Shown here piece after piece: positions 36,730 through 48,121 of a DNA stretch of 64,000 nt. Position 1 is the first letter of the stretch; every line of letters begins with the position of its first letter. The DNA is from Parus major. Lineage: Eukaryota; Chordata; Aves; Passeriformes; Paridae. Location of the stretch: the NCBI RefSeq assembly GCF_001522545.3, contig NC_031770.1, positions 105,587,468 to 105,651,467 on the forward strand, in the 5' to 3' direction. The notes beneath the pieces are model-generated. The model did not search any database. It was given only the letters and a program-made list of their open reading frames with translations, and was not told the DNA's origin. Both the position numbers and the translations under genes were made by a program.

Positions 36730-38169
36730 ATTTGTGAATCTTTTTCCGTGCTGTTCTTTCACCTTGAGTACTGGGCGTACTGGATCTCTGCCACCTCATA
36801 TTTCTTGGATAAAGTCACTGCGGCTTTTTTCTTACAATGTCTGACTCTGAGCCAGTGCAACTTGTTGAAAAAAAAAATCCCTACAAAATATAGTGTGTGT
36901 TGGAAGATGCATTTAAAAAGGTGGAGGAGTTGCTGGAGAGCAGTCTCTAAAACAAAGTTAAAAATCCTGATCTGTCCAGAGAAATTTCAGGAGAAGGTAT
37001 TTACCAAGTAACGTGATTAGGCAATGCCTTTGTCACCATTGCATTTTTCATTCTTCTGTTGTGTGAAGAAGGGATGATATAAATCATCTTCTGGGATGCC
37101 TTACGTCCATCCCATTCAGATGTATAAAATTCCAATGTGTGGTGCTTTGATTTCTAACCTTTAAAAGTTATGAGCTATGACAGAGAAAATTATAAACTCC
37201 CATTTGTTTTGTGTGCTTGTGTGGGGAAATTTTGTACCAGTCCAAGCACCATGAAGCCTACAGTGCCTTAAACTGATTTATGAAGCCTTTTCCTTGATTT
37301 GCTTGCAGCTGGTATGTGTAAAGTCAAATTCAGTTACCACACCTGCAGTAAATCAGCAATATATAAATGTTTTCTAACTTGGGAAAAAATCCATTAGTGG
37401 CTGAATTAAATCTTTAAAGGACTGTTATTTCCTGAGTGTTAGTCTACTATAACTTTTATGTGTGATTTTAACACATTCTGAAGTGTTAGGCAAACTACAA
37501 AGAGCCATGAGTATGTAGCTTGTTAATATATTTTAAGAATAGTTTGCTTCTAATGAAAAGGGTTCTGTCATGTAAATGTTGGTGTATCAGCTCTAATGAG
37601 GGGCTTACAAAGCAATCAGAAGTTGGTGATTTGGTAGGTTTTATTGTTTTCTTCACCTAAGAGACTCTGCCTTTGTAATAATGTTTAGTTTTTATTAGGG
37701 ACAAGCTAAAAGCCTTAGAGAATGACCAGAGAAATGACAATAGAGCATTTACTAATAACCTTCCTTTTCCATCTTCTGCATGTCCTTCTTCCCTCTGCAG
37801 TCACTGGGACCTGAACAGGGAGCAGGTGATCTACAGCCTCCTGTTTGTTCCCTGCGGCAAAGGCTGAGGATGCCCTGGGCTGAATTCCCTGAGTGTGTGC
37901 TGCCTCAGCAGGAGGGGAGGGGGAGGTGGTAGATCAAGGCCAGGCACACGGTGCCCCATCGGATCTGCCATCTAATGGGATGCTCACTTGGGCATTTCCA
38001 CCGTGTTCAAATGAGCCAGAGCTTAAACGGTTCAAGCTCAGCAAGGCTTGGATGACTAACCCATGTAATTCTGCTGGCATGCTGGTGGCCATATGGATAC
38101 TGCTTGCATGGACCACTGGGCAGCGGCAAAATTGGAGGCCTGTCCTACAATTTGCTCTTTTTTCCTACT

Positions 38170-38212
38170 GTCATTTCCTCTCTCCTTCCTTCCTTTTCTC
38201 TTTCCTTGCCTT
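38170..38212. repeat. Pyrimidine-rich tract
   Basis: Plus strand is C/T-rich with TCCT/CCTT units. Low complexity. Confidence 0.65.
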
Positions 38213-41139
38213 TGCACCTCCCAGAGTATATTTCAGCCAACACAGCTGAGCAGGTACAGAGAAGTAAACAAGTTGCATCACTACACTAAATTGCTTTCTC
38301 TCCCCTTTCCTTCTCAAAAGCACAGAAGGGAATAGAAAAGGAAGATTAGTTGTGTCGGAGTTCCATCCTGGAGCTGTTCCCGTGCCATGGATTGCTCAGA
38401 GCTGAGCATGTATGCTTTGTCTGGGATAAATAACACTGAAGCTCTGTCTCAATTTTCTCTGCAGTTTCTCCCTCTTGCATTCATTTTAAAATTTCATTCC
38501 TCACTCTCATTATTGCCAGGCCTGCTGTTGCGTGCCCAGGGGTGCCAGGTAAAACATTTTTATTTACTTTTGGTTTGGTCTGGTTCCACTTTCAGCTTCC
38601 TCTCTCCAAATTTTTTTGTGGGTTTTTTGTTTTCCAGTGACTTTGGGAGGAATGGGGGCAGCAAGGAAGGAGTGACATTTATACCATGTGTGAGACGCCT
38701 TCAGATGTAAATCCATCTCCGGCAGTGTTAGGCTGCTGGCTAATTCTTTCCCTATAAAGTCATCCCAGTCTGGGCTTACTGTCTCCACCAATGGTTGTAG
38801 TCTTAATCTCAAAAACATTTACATGGAATGAAGGGCACCAGGAGCTGAGGAAATTTGGCCGTTCTGGATTGGATTGCTTAGATTATTATTGGATAATGGA
38901 TTATTTGGCAGTTTAGAGGTACCAGTCAAGTACCCTGATTTTGCAGTGAAAGCCTCAGGAGCAGTAGTGGTTTAAAGACTTCACCCTTTTTCTATGTATT
39001 TATCCTCCTTGCAGCCTTTTCAAGCTGCCTGTTCAGTAGTGCTGATGCTGTAGTTTGAGACATGCTGTGAACCAGATTATCAACTGGTCTGGGCTAAAAA
39101 TAATCCTTCAGCATAGGGAGGAGGGGAGGGGTGCTGGGTTTTTTTTTTTGCTTCTTGCATCAGTTCAGCACTTTGCAGGATGACCTGCAAACCTGTGTGG
39201 TTCCCACAGCTCAAACCAAGGGATGACACAGTGGTGTGCAAGGATAGGAACAAGACAGTAGAGAGTTGGGGAGATGTAGGAACTTCAGAAAATAGCTTTC
39301 CCCCAGGAATTTTGACTTTCCAGCTGGGTCTTGATGCACCTTGCTGTAAAAGTTTTCAGATGTTCTCACCATGCCTCTCTATGACAGTTTGTGTGCTTGC
39401 AGCAGCTGCTCCTTCGGTATCTCAGTGCTGTCGCTCTGTTGTTGGTAGGTTATTTCAAATCCTCCTTTCCCAGCAGTTCCTATGTGTACTGAGGGAGAGA
39501 CACATATCCCATTTGGCTACTGTTGATCTGAGAACAGTAACCTTTGCAGAAGGCCAGAGCAATAATGTTTTAAACCACAGACACTAAATCTGCAAGAGCA
39601 TACCTGTCAGAACACTCTGATATCAAAGGTAACACCCTTTTGCAGGATTACAAAAGGGACATTAACTGATACAGAATTTACACAGTGACTTCCAAATCAG
39701 TGAACTGCTTCTGGGATGAGGATGATGAGTATTTTCTTACCTGTGTGACAGGTAAGTGAGGATGAGGAGGGGTTTGCAGAAGAGGCTCGGAGATGCTCTC
39801 TGCCTATTTGTAGTGGAGGAACTACAGACAAGCCCATGTGGGTTAGCAGACCACTAGACTGTCTAAAAGCTCTTAAGGGACAAAGTTCAATCAGCTTTTA
39901 TTCCAAAGAGCATTATCAGTGTGTTGCACTAATCCCATGTAAAGGTACTCTAGCCTGACATAGGTACTGTGAAGTAGATTTTGGTGGCATGGATTGGCTG
40001 TGCTGGTTTAGCAAAGACATTAAGATGTTGTCAAAGTTGATAGCCTTAAAGACTTTCTTAAATTACTCTTCTCTTCTGATTGATGGCAACGAGGCTTTGC
40101 TCCAAGCAGGTTTCAGTAGTTAACATGCCATCAACTCTGTGATATTAAAATTATTGGCTAGTTATTTTTGATTCTCCTGACTTTTTAATTTGGTTTGGTT
40201 ATAGAATTTATTTTATTACTTTGAGGTGTTACTTTTTTGTCTTAACTGTGACCATTGTGCCTTGAAGTTGGAAGTGTTCTGCTTGGTCAGTTGAGTATTT
40301 GTGTCCCTGTGTGCGCTGTGCCAGACTTGGGTCTAAGTGACAGAACAGCCTGCACTCCCATAGTACCTGTGTCAGATTTCTGCTCTTCCAGCTTCTGCAG
40401 TATTGTTTTGTTTTTAATTTTAAAGCACATGGTAGAGGCAGGAGGGAGTAATCTTAAAATATTCACAGATACTCACATGCACAGACGGGTTGTAGCAGAG
40501 ATTTCCTAATCTTTGCATTTTCAAGGAAAGAGAGAAAAAAACCCTTCAGGTCATTCAAGGCTTTGCTCAGAAAACGGCGATTTTATTGAGGCTGGAGACA
40601 TCCTGCTGTTAGGGCTGCTGGGAAGAAGAGGGCCCAAGGTTCCTATTCATGCACAATAGTCCTATTTTCCCCCATTTCTTTCTTTTATATTCCCTATGCC
40701 TTTATATTGCATTACCATGCTCTTGCCCCCCGCCCCTCCCGGCTGAGTGTGCCTCTCCATCGCTGCACATTGTGTTGCTTTTCCCCTGCTGTGCCACTCT
40801 CTTGTGTGCAATGGCAGCAGCAAAGTAAAACTGACTGAAATGCTGATCTCTGAAGCCCTGGCACACAGTGCTTTAGAGATTAGGATTTTAGTGCATTATA
40901 CTCAGCTGCTAGCAGAGCAGAGCACTGTGACAGGGAAACACAGCGCCAGAGCCAGGGGATCTGGCTTGGAGCTGAAGACTTGGTCCCTCCAGGCAAAGCT
41001 CTTCACACATCTCCTCCTGCAAAGCATCTTGGTGAGCGTATGCATGGATGGGCTTGAGTTTATGCAGAAGATGAAGAGGGATATCCAAAGGCAAGTTGAG
41101 AGCTTTTTCATCTAACTCATATCTATTATTAAGAAATTT

Positions 41140-41158
41140 AAAAAAAAAAAAAAAAAAA
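41140..41158. repeat. Poly(A) tract of 19
   Basis: Uninterrupted A run. A 122-codon open frame ends about 25 bases upstream, but no polyadenylation signal or known protein is visible. A processed gene copy is therefore not supported. Confidence 0.85.
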
Positions 41159-43274
41159 TCTTACTAGTGAAACAGACAAGTTTTCATGGCAAGATTTTTC
41201 TCATTGTTGTATCTACATCCTCATTCTTCCTTCTCCTTTGCTGGATTTAGCTTTTTAGTTTTTCTAGAAGCTAAGGAAGACAGGTATTTTTCCTCTTGTT
41301 CCCACAGACTTGCAAGCTCATATTGCTGCGGTAGCAATTTGCTCTAGGTCCAGATCCCCAAGGTTCTTGGACAGTACAGGCGTTTGGGGCAGTGCAGTGT
41401 TGTAGGAGGACTGACAGCAGGCTTGCTGCTTGTCCAGCTTCCAAGGAGCCTGGCTGGGTTTTGCTGGGCATTTGCCAATTGCCCCTGAGCTGGTTGGTGT
41501 GTGAGTACCCACGGCCAGTGCTGCAAGGTGGACCATGGGATCTTATTACACTTCAAAGAAGGCCATTCTAATTACTGCCCTCAGCTAGTGCCTGCTTCTC
41601 ATTGCTTTTGAAAGAATCATTACTTAATGACATAAAGTCATTTTAAAAACTTGGTAACCTCTAATACCTTTATCAAATATAAGATAATCACACATTTTTT
41701 GGTGTATAGTTTTTCCACTGGCTTAAGGCCACTTAGTTATATAAATATTAACACTTGCTGCTGCTAGGTTTAAATCCTATTTAAAAGTGCATCTATTCTG
41801 TATTCAGAAAGGGAAGAAATTATATCAGGTACCAGAAGAAATTCTTTCTTCTGGAACAGTGAAATGTTTCTCCAGCATAAGCTGAGGTTTGTGGTGCCTG
41901 CAGAAGCTGGTAAGCATCTGTCTCTCTGCTCTTGCTCTGTTCAGCAGCTCTTAACTGCTGCTTGCTTCAGCATCCCATTTCTCCTTCTCTTCAGCACCAT
42001 GCTTGGTTTCTCTATTAATTTCTTTGTCCATTGGCACCACTTGCCCTCACAGCTTCTGATGATTTTTGTAGGCCATTTTTAGCCTGCTTTTTTACTGGTT
42101 TTATACTTTGACCTTGACCTGACCTTCAAACTGTAATGAATTTTCTCATCTTTGAAACCGGCATCTTCTTCCACCTTGATGCTTTAGCACATTCTCTTTT
42201 CTGATCTCCTAATCTCATCCATAATGTAGGTTTCCTTCCTGCATATTCTGTGACTTTAACAATCCAAGGCTCTTTTCTGCTTTTTGCTTATTATAACTTC
42301 CCTTCACAGCCATTCTTAAGTGGGATTTTCCTGGTTTTTCCTCCCCCTGTTGCTGTGAAGCCATGAGGCACAAACTATAGGTCCCCCACTGGTTTCCTGC
42401 GTTTCATGTTCTTGATAGCCACTTTTAACAACAACTTTACTTTCTCATCAAATGTAGCCCTACATTTTCAGTGATTTCCAGTAACTTCTCTCAAATTCTT
42501 GGTGTGACAGGTTCATAGGGTATTCTGCCCAGCTGTAGTTCATGTTTTCCTCTCTACCACATTTTCCCAAATTTGTTTTTTTACCTTTTCTTTCACTTTT
42601 CCTGATTTTGCTGCCTTCCACTCCCTGTCCTCTTACAACCTCTCTTCCTTTTTTTGTGTTTTCCATATAAAAGCAGAGTCTGGTAGCTTTGAAGCGTCCC
42701 ACAAGTGGCCATTTGTATTTCTGTTGTCTCTTTTTCCTTGTAAACATGAGAAGTCAGCACTCGCCCTGCTGGGGTTAGGCACAGTGGGAAATAAAAAATG
42801 AGAGTCCTTGAGCTGAAGTCCTTCTTAGTGTGATTTGAAGCACACACCTGGCTCCTGTGCAGGCAGGCTGGGAGCTGCATATGCATGAGCCATCCCATAC
42901 CCCATCACTGTGGCTACAGACATCCCCTCTCTAATCATTTGGAAACACTGAGCCTGCAAGCCCACGCACAAGCCGTAGTGGCTGCCTCTGGTCTGCTCGT
43001 GGTCCCCTCTAGTCACCCTGGATTCTGGCTCTGAAGAGCCTCCCCTGTTTTATCTTCTCTCTTTGAGAAGGTGCTGAAAAAGCAGCCCTGGAAAGGGAAG
43101 CGAGGCAAGGGAGAGGAAAATATCAGAGCCGGGAAAGTGGCAGAAAGGTCAACAAAAGTAGGGATGAATTACAGCCTTTCAGCTTAGCCAGGAACAGCAC
43201 AAGGGAGACTGTGATAGGTGTTTCTCTAGGGGGGGAACGCAGGTCAGAGAGCTTCCAGCTACATACTATACCTT

Positions 43275-43302
43275 CTAAATAAATAAACCAATAAATAAGT
43301 AA
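43275..43302. repeat. (AAAT)n short tandem repeat
   Basis: Imperfect AAAT/AATA units interrupted by CC. Confidence 0.75.
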
Positions 43303-43930
43303 TGTGCATATGGCAGAATTTTGAATAAAATGGAAAATGCCTGAATTTTTCCCCAAATGGAAGTGTTGTTCAAGTTACAGAACACTGCTTTTCACCAGAA
43401 GCTGTGGGTTCCAGGCAAACAGTTCCACTGTCAAGGCTGGTCTGACTGATGGTCCCTGCTGCCAGCAGACACGTGACTTAAAGGGACTGTGAGCTGTCCT
43501 GGGCACTATTTTACTGAATTTAGTAGCATTTCCTAGCTCTTTCATACAGTGCCTGTCATGGAAGTGGCTTGACACTTGTGTTCACCTTCCCTCATGTGCC
43601 ATGTTTTCCATGGAAAAGAGCAAGGACCCTGATGGTGGGTGCCCACTGGGGAGCCACAGTGACACCAGGTATTTTCCCACAGTCCCGAGGCAGCTGTAGC
43701 TCATGGGTGCAACCAGTGATGTGTGTGGAAAGCACAAAAATGGGGACTTGCATTGGAATTTTGCTTCTTTGAGTAAAAGATAAGAAAAGTCTTTGAATTC
43801 AGACTATTTTACATTTGATTACCCTCATCAGAGAATGTATTCATATTTTCTATCCCATCTATTATGCCTATCAGACCCATGAGACTTTGTCAAGTCCAGG
43901 GCAGTACCATTGCTATGAGAAAAGTGCACC

Positions 43931-43982
43931 TGGACAGGCTGGATGGAGCTTTGAAAATCCTGATCTAGTGGAAAGTGTGCAG
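43931..43982 (+). repeat. Short CR1 LINE 3' region fragment
   Basis: GGACAGGCTGGATGGAGCTT, then TGAAAATCCTGATCTAGTGG and AAAGTGT, match the CR1 3' segment just upstream of its terminus. The terminal octamers are missing, so this is an internal scrap. Confidence 0.65.
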
Positions 43983-46900
43983 CAAATCTGGGTCTCCAGC
44001 AGGTCTGTTTGATGAAAAAATTGTACTGTTCTCTTAAAAATATGTCTGTACATTTTCTGTGAGCAGCCTATTGCCCTACATTTAGAGCTGCTGTGTGTCC
44101 AGTACTGGTCACTGATCCAGGGCTTCTTTTTGAACAGGGAAAAGGAAGAAAGGAAGGACTGAGAATCCTATTAATTTCCTTAATTGATGCTTTCAAAAAG
44201 TAGCTGGTACAATATTTGGCCAGGTAATGATTTCTCAGCACTAGCTCTGTTTCAGTACTCATGCCTGGCTACCCAAGAATGGGGTTTTTGTTTGTTTTTT
44301 TCCCCTTGGTCTCTTAATTTAAATGCTGCTTTGGGAAGTCACTGCTCTGGGTATGGTGCAGAGCTGGTGCTTGGTCTGTGCTGGTTGCTGCAAGCCAAGA
44401 AGCTGGTGTGGTGTCTGACCTTGGGCCAGCTCAGGAGTAGTAGTACCAGACACAGTGTGTTCCAGTGGCCTGAAATCCTGGGAGCTGGGGACTAATCTGC
44501 TGATTCTCCCTGTGCTGTCAGGTCCTGCTGCCTGCTCTGCACTGGGGACCCGTGGCCATATGGCTGCAGCACAGCTGTGCAGCCTTGAATCTCCCTGCTG
44601 CTTGTCTGTGCCCCGAGCCTGCTTTTACAGGGCTCTTGCTGCACAGGAATGGGGAAAGCCCAGCATTTTCTTGGTGCAAGCCAAGGTTTCCGTCCTTGAC
44701 AAAGAGGAAGCTGTCAGTGCAGAGGCTTTGTGCTGCACAGGAGGGGTGGGTGCCATGGGGCAGAGCCTGTGCTCTGTGGGGTGGAACAGCCCATTGCTGT
44801 TCCCACTGTCACTTCACCTTGTAGTGCAAGGCAGGATTGCTGTGCCACAGCCACAGGGAGCCCAGCAGAGCTGCTCTTTTTCCCTACCTGCTCTCATTGC
44901 CAGATTTACACAAGAGACAAGTTAAAGGCATGGCCTGAACTGTGCAGACCCAACAGTGCCCCTGCACTGCCCCAGCTGTGCAAAGCCAGTCTGTCTGTGC
45001 CCACTTGCTTGGGCAGAGTGGTGGCAGATTTCTGGGCAGGCAAACCTTGCTTTCCTGTCTCTAGGTATTAGCTCTGGGATGGACAGGATAAAAACAAGAA
45101 AAGGAAAATAAAGCCAAGTTCCAATGGTGACTTTAATGAGAGGATGGTGCCAGACTCTTCCAGAAGCTGGTGTGTATAGCAGTAAGATAGAGCATCTTGC
45201 TCTTCTCACTGGTGGGCAGCAGTGCAGAGAGCTGGGAGCTGCTGGTGATTTGTAGCACTGTGCTGTTGTGCCACTTCCTTGTGAGATTTCGCTGGTGCCA
45301 GGCTTTCTGTTTGTGCTCTGCCTTCTGCCAAACCACACGTGTGGTTAACCCCAGCTGGCAGCCTGTGGGATGGGATGGGCATGATAGAGCTTGTTCTAGG
45401 TGTCCCAGTAAAACTTTCCAGTGTTCTCTAAGACTTGACAGCTTAAAACTCCAAACCTGACCTTTACTTTCATACTGCTTATTCACATACGCTGAAACAT
45501 GTTTTTTTGTTTTGTTTTTTTTCACGTAGAGGAGAAGTATCCATTTGTCCTGCCATGAGCTGCTGCTTCCAGGGTAAAATCTGTGATGGACAGGCAAGAT
45601 CCACAACCTTGCCTGAGCTTCTGAATCAGATTTCCCTGAGCTAAGGAAGGATCTGAATGGTGGTCAGACCCACTCCAAAGTCTGCTTCTCATGGATGTGG
45701 TGACACAGCCACACAAAGGAGCCTTGCTTTAAATAGCCAGTTCAGGCTCTCTAAATAGCTACTTTCATTTACTTTTAGTTTTACTTGTGTCATACACACA
45801 CACAAACGCCAAAAAACACCAGCTCTACCAAGAAAATGACACTGGAGTGAGGTTCTTCAGTGGTTATTTTTCTCCTGCTGCTCAAAACAACTGCTTTAAG
45901 CTTCAGATCATTTTTAGAAACCTACAGAGCATCATCATCCTATATTTGCAGAGTAAGGCATCCTATATTTGTTAAACCACCATCTTCACATGCTTTAGCT
46001 ATGATGGCTGTGGTGGCAGCATCAGTCGAGCTATTTGCTTACTCACATATTTGTGCTTCAGATGTGCAGGGCTTTTATTCATTGTTGAGAGGCTGAGCAC
46101 TTCCTGAAGGGGCTTGCACTGTGGCTGGGGCCTTACTGCAACTGGCTGTGGTGGATAATGAGCACAAAGCTATTAAATAGTGAAACATGAGATTCCCTAT
46201 CAGATAACATGGTGCTGCTAATTTGGGAGTGAGTGAGACGGTGAGGTCATGAGGAGATACCAGTGAGTAAGCAGGGAGGGAACAGTCAGCAACACTAGGG
46301 GTTTAATTCTTGTACAAAAAAAATACAGGCAGAAACACATATATTTTTGTGATTGCTTTGAATTAAAAAGTACTCAACAAAACCCAAAGAAACCAATTGC
46401 ATGGCAGAAAACTCGACCAGAAAGGCTTTAAATATAGAGGGAGTTAAATCCAGGTGGTATAGATGGGCTCAGATATGGTCTTAATGGCATTTTCCCTTTG
46501 TAATTCCCGAGAGTTATTTTTGTAAACTTTTTTTTTTATTTCTCTGCAGAGATTATATTACATTGGCATTGATTCACTGTATTTATTTGTCAGCTGTAAA
46601 AATGAATGAAATTCTAGATGTACAGTTTCAACCACCTGCTGTTGTTTACTAGTGAGACTACCAGTGACCCTTGCCATCTATAAATACTTAACTGTGAATT
46701 AAAAGCAGGGGACTATCCAGTAGTTTTTCTCTTCTTCATCTTTCTGAGATACTATCTTGCCTTACTTCCCTCCCCCCTGCCCCTCCATTATTTTCAGTCT
46801 CATCTCCACCGCTTCAAGAAAAGCTAAACATTAAAAGGAAGATTTAATTTCTAGTGAACAGTAGACTCGGTCATTTGTTAAAAGGCTCATCAAGTTGTTA

Positions 46901-47547
46901 GACTGTGTGAAGATTTTTCTCTGGTCTGTATGATGCTGACTTTCAGTAATGGCATTTTAAAGTGAAAGCTGAGATTTAAAATATCTGAACATTATTATTA
47001 GCTCTCCTGAGCTCGTAATTCTTATTAAGGAGAAAGTTGTTTGGTTTCATTGATTAGTTACAATTGTAACTTCCAAATAGCTTTAGGCAATATTACAGCA
47101 GGACTGCTGTTTCTAATCTCCTTTTTCAGAGTGGATTTTTCTTTTCCCTTCTTTTGCAAGTTGGACATGGACCAGCAGGTTTTTTATTTTATCACAAGAC
47201 ATTAAAAACCCCATTGTTTTTGCTCAAGCCTGGCTCAGCCTTATGAGCCACTAGGAAAGATTTTGTTCCTCTGTAGTCTCACCAAGTAAAATTCACCTGC
47301 TCCCTCCGTGTCGTGAGCATCTCAGTCAACAAGACTATTACTTGCCCTTTGATAAAAGCTTGGACAACATTGCCATCCTCACATCAGAGTTTCTCAAGGC
47401 CTTATTAGCTGTTGTTAGAGATTTTGGGCTGGTTGGATGTTCAGCTTTCCCACCTGCTGTGAGGGTATGGAGCTCATCTCTAACACTGACAGGAGAAGGC
47501 TATAAATCTGACTTTGATGCTGCAGAGCAGGGCAATGCTTAGCTGGC
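43983..47547. other. Unique sequence, partly GC-richer
   Basis: Between about 44330 and 45070 the DNA is richer in G and C and carries overlapping open frames up to 156 codons on the plus strand. None resembles a known protein. A block around 46500-46710 has forkhead-like and AT-rich sites (see findings). No gene recognised. Confidence 0.5.
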
Positions 47548-48121
47548 TGTGCTGGTTTGGGCTGGGATAGAGTTAATATTCTTCAGAATAGCTGGCATGG
47601 GGCCGTGTTACATTTGTGCTGAAAACAGTGCTGATAACACAGGGATGTTTTCATTATTGCAGGGCAGGGCTTCCACAGAGTCCGAGCCATTTCTGTCCTC
47701 ACCCCTCCAGCGAGGAGGCTGGGGGTGGGCAAGGGGCTGGGATGGGACACGGCTGGGACAGCTGATCCCAGCTGACCCCAGGGATACCCCAGCCCATGGC
47801 GTGCCGTGCTCTGCAGATAAAGCTGGGGGGAAGAAGAAGGAAGGGGCATGTTCCGAGTGATGGGATTTGTCTTGCCAAGTCACTGTGACACGTGAAGGGG
47901 GCCAGCACTCCTGGGCATGGCTGAACATGTGCTGGTCCATGGGAAGGGGTTAATTAATTCCTTCTTTTACTTTGCTTGTGTGCACGGGTTTTGTTTTCCC
48001 TGTTAAACCGTCTTTATCTCAGTGCCTGAGTTTTCTCACTTTTACCCTTCTGATCTCTCCCCCACCCCACTGGGGGAGTGGCTGTGTAGGGCTGAGATGT
48101 CTGCTGGTGTTAACCAGGCTG
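47548..48121 (+). mobile_element. Solo LTR of an avian ERVL-like family (worn)
   Basis: It starts TGTGCTGGTTTGGGCTGGGA and continues TAGAGTTAATATTCTTCAGA, matching the 5' end of a common avian LTR family recalled from many bird genomes. Other family landmarks are GTGCTGAAAACAGTGCTGAT, CCAGCGAGGAGGCTGGGGGT, CTGGGACAGCTGATCCCAGC, AAAGCTGGGGGGAAGAAGAA, TGATGGGATTTGTCTTGCCA and GAGTTTTCTCACTTTTACCC. The probable TATA segment is at 47815-47822, and the polyadenylation signal appears decayed (GTTAAA at 48002-48007). The 3' end is eroded: AACCAGGCTG sits where AACCACGACA is expected. Flanks CTGGC and CTGCC could be a 5-bp duplication with one change. No internal viral genes are present. Confidence 0.82.

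Larger units (their letters stand above)
35794..43930. other. Unique sequence with small simple repeats
   Basis: No gene recognised. Contents noted separately are a palindromic homeodomain site at 36717-36729, a pyrimidine-rich run at 38170-38212, GGATTA-like sites at 38866-38904, an A tract at 41140-41158 and an (AAAT)n run at 43275-43302. Confidence 0.5.

Noticed and set aside
39180..39587. 135-codon plus-strand open frame
   Set aside because: No recognisable domain or motif, and no splice or promoter context. Length is within chance for this window.
40008..40040. TGTGCTGGTTTAGC resembling the start of the LTR family seen at 47.5 kb
   Set aside because: Only the first 11-12 bases match, and none of the internal LTR landmarks follow.
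40747..41158. Open frame ending just before a 19-base A run, suggesting a processed retrocopy
   Set aside because: No AATAAA-like signal between stop and A run, no recognisable protein, and no target-site duplication was found.
44455..44925. 156-codon plus-strand open frame
   Set aside because: Overlaps 90- and 113-codon frames in another phase. Composition follows local GC content, and no known protein similarity is apparent.
45120..45200. Possible CR1 start (AGGATGGTGCCAGACTCTTC)
   Set aside because: About 20 bases match, then similarity stops. Likely coincidence.
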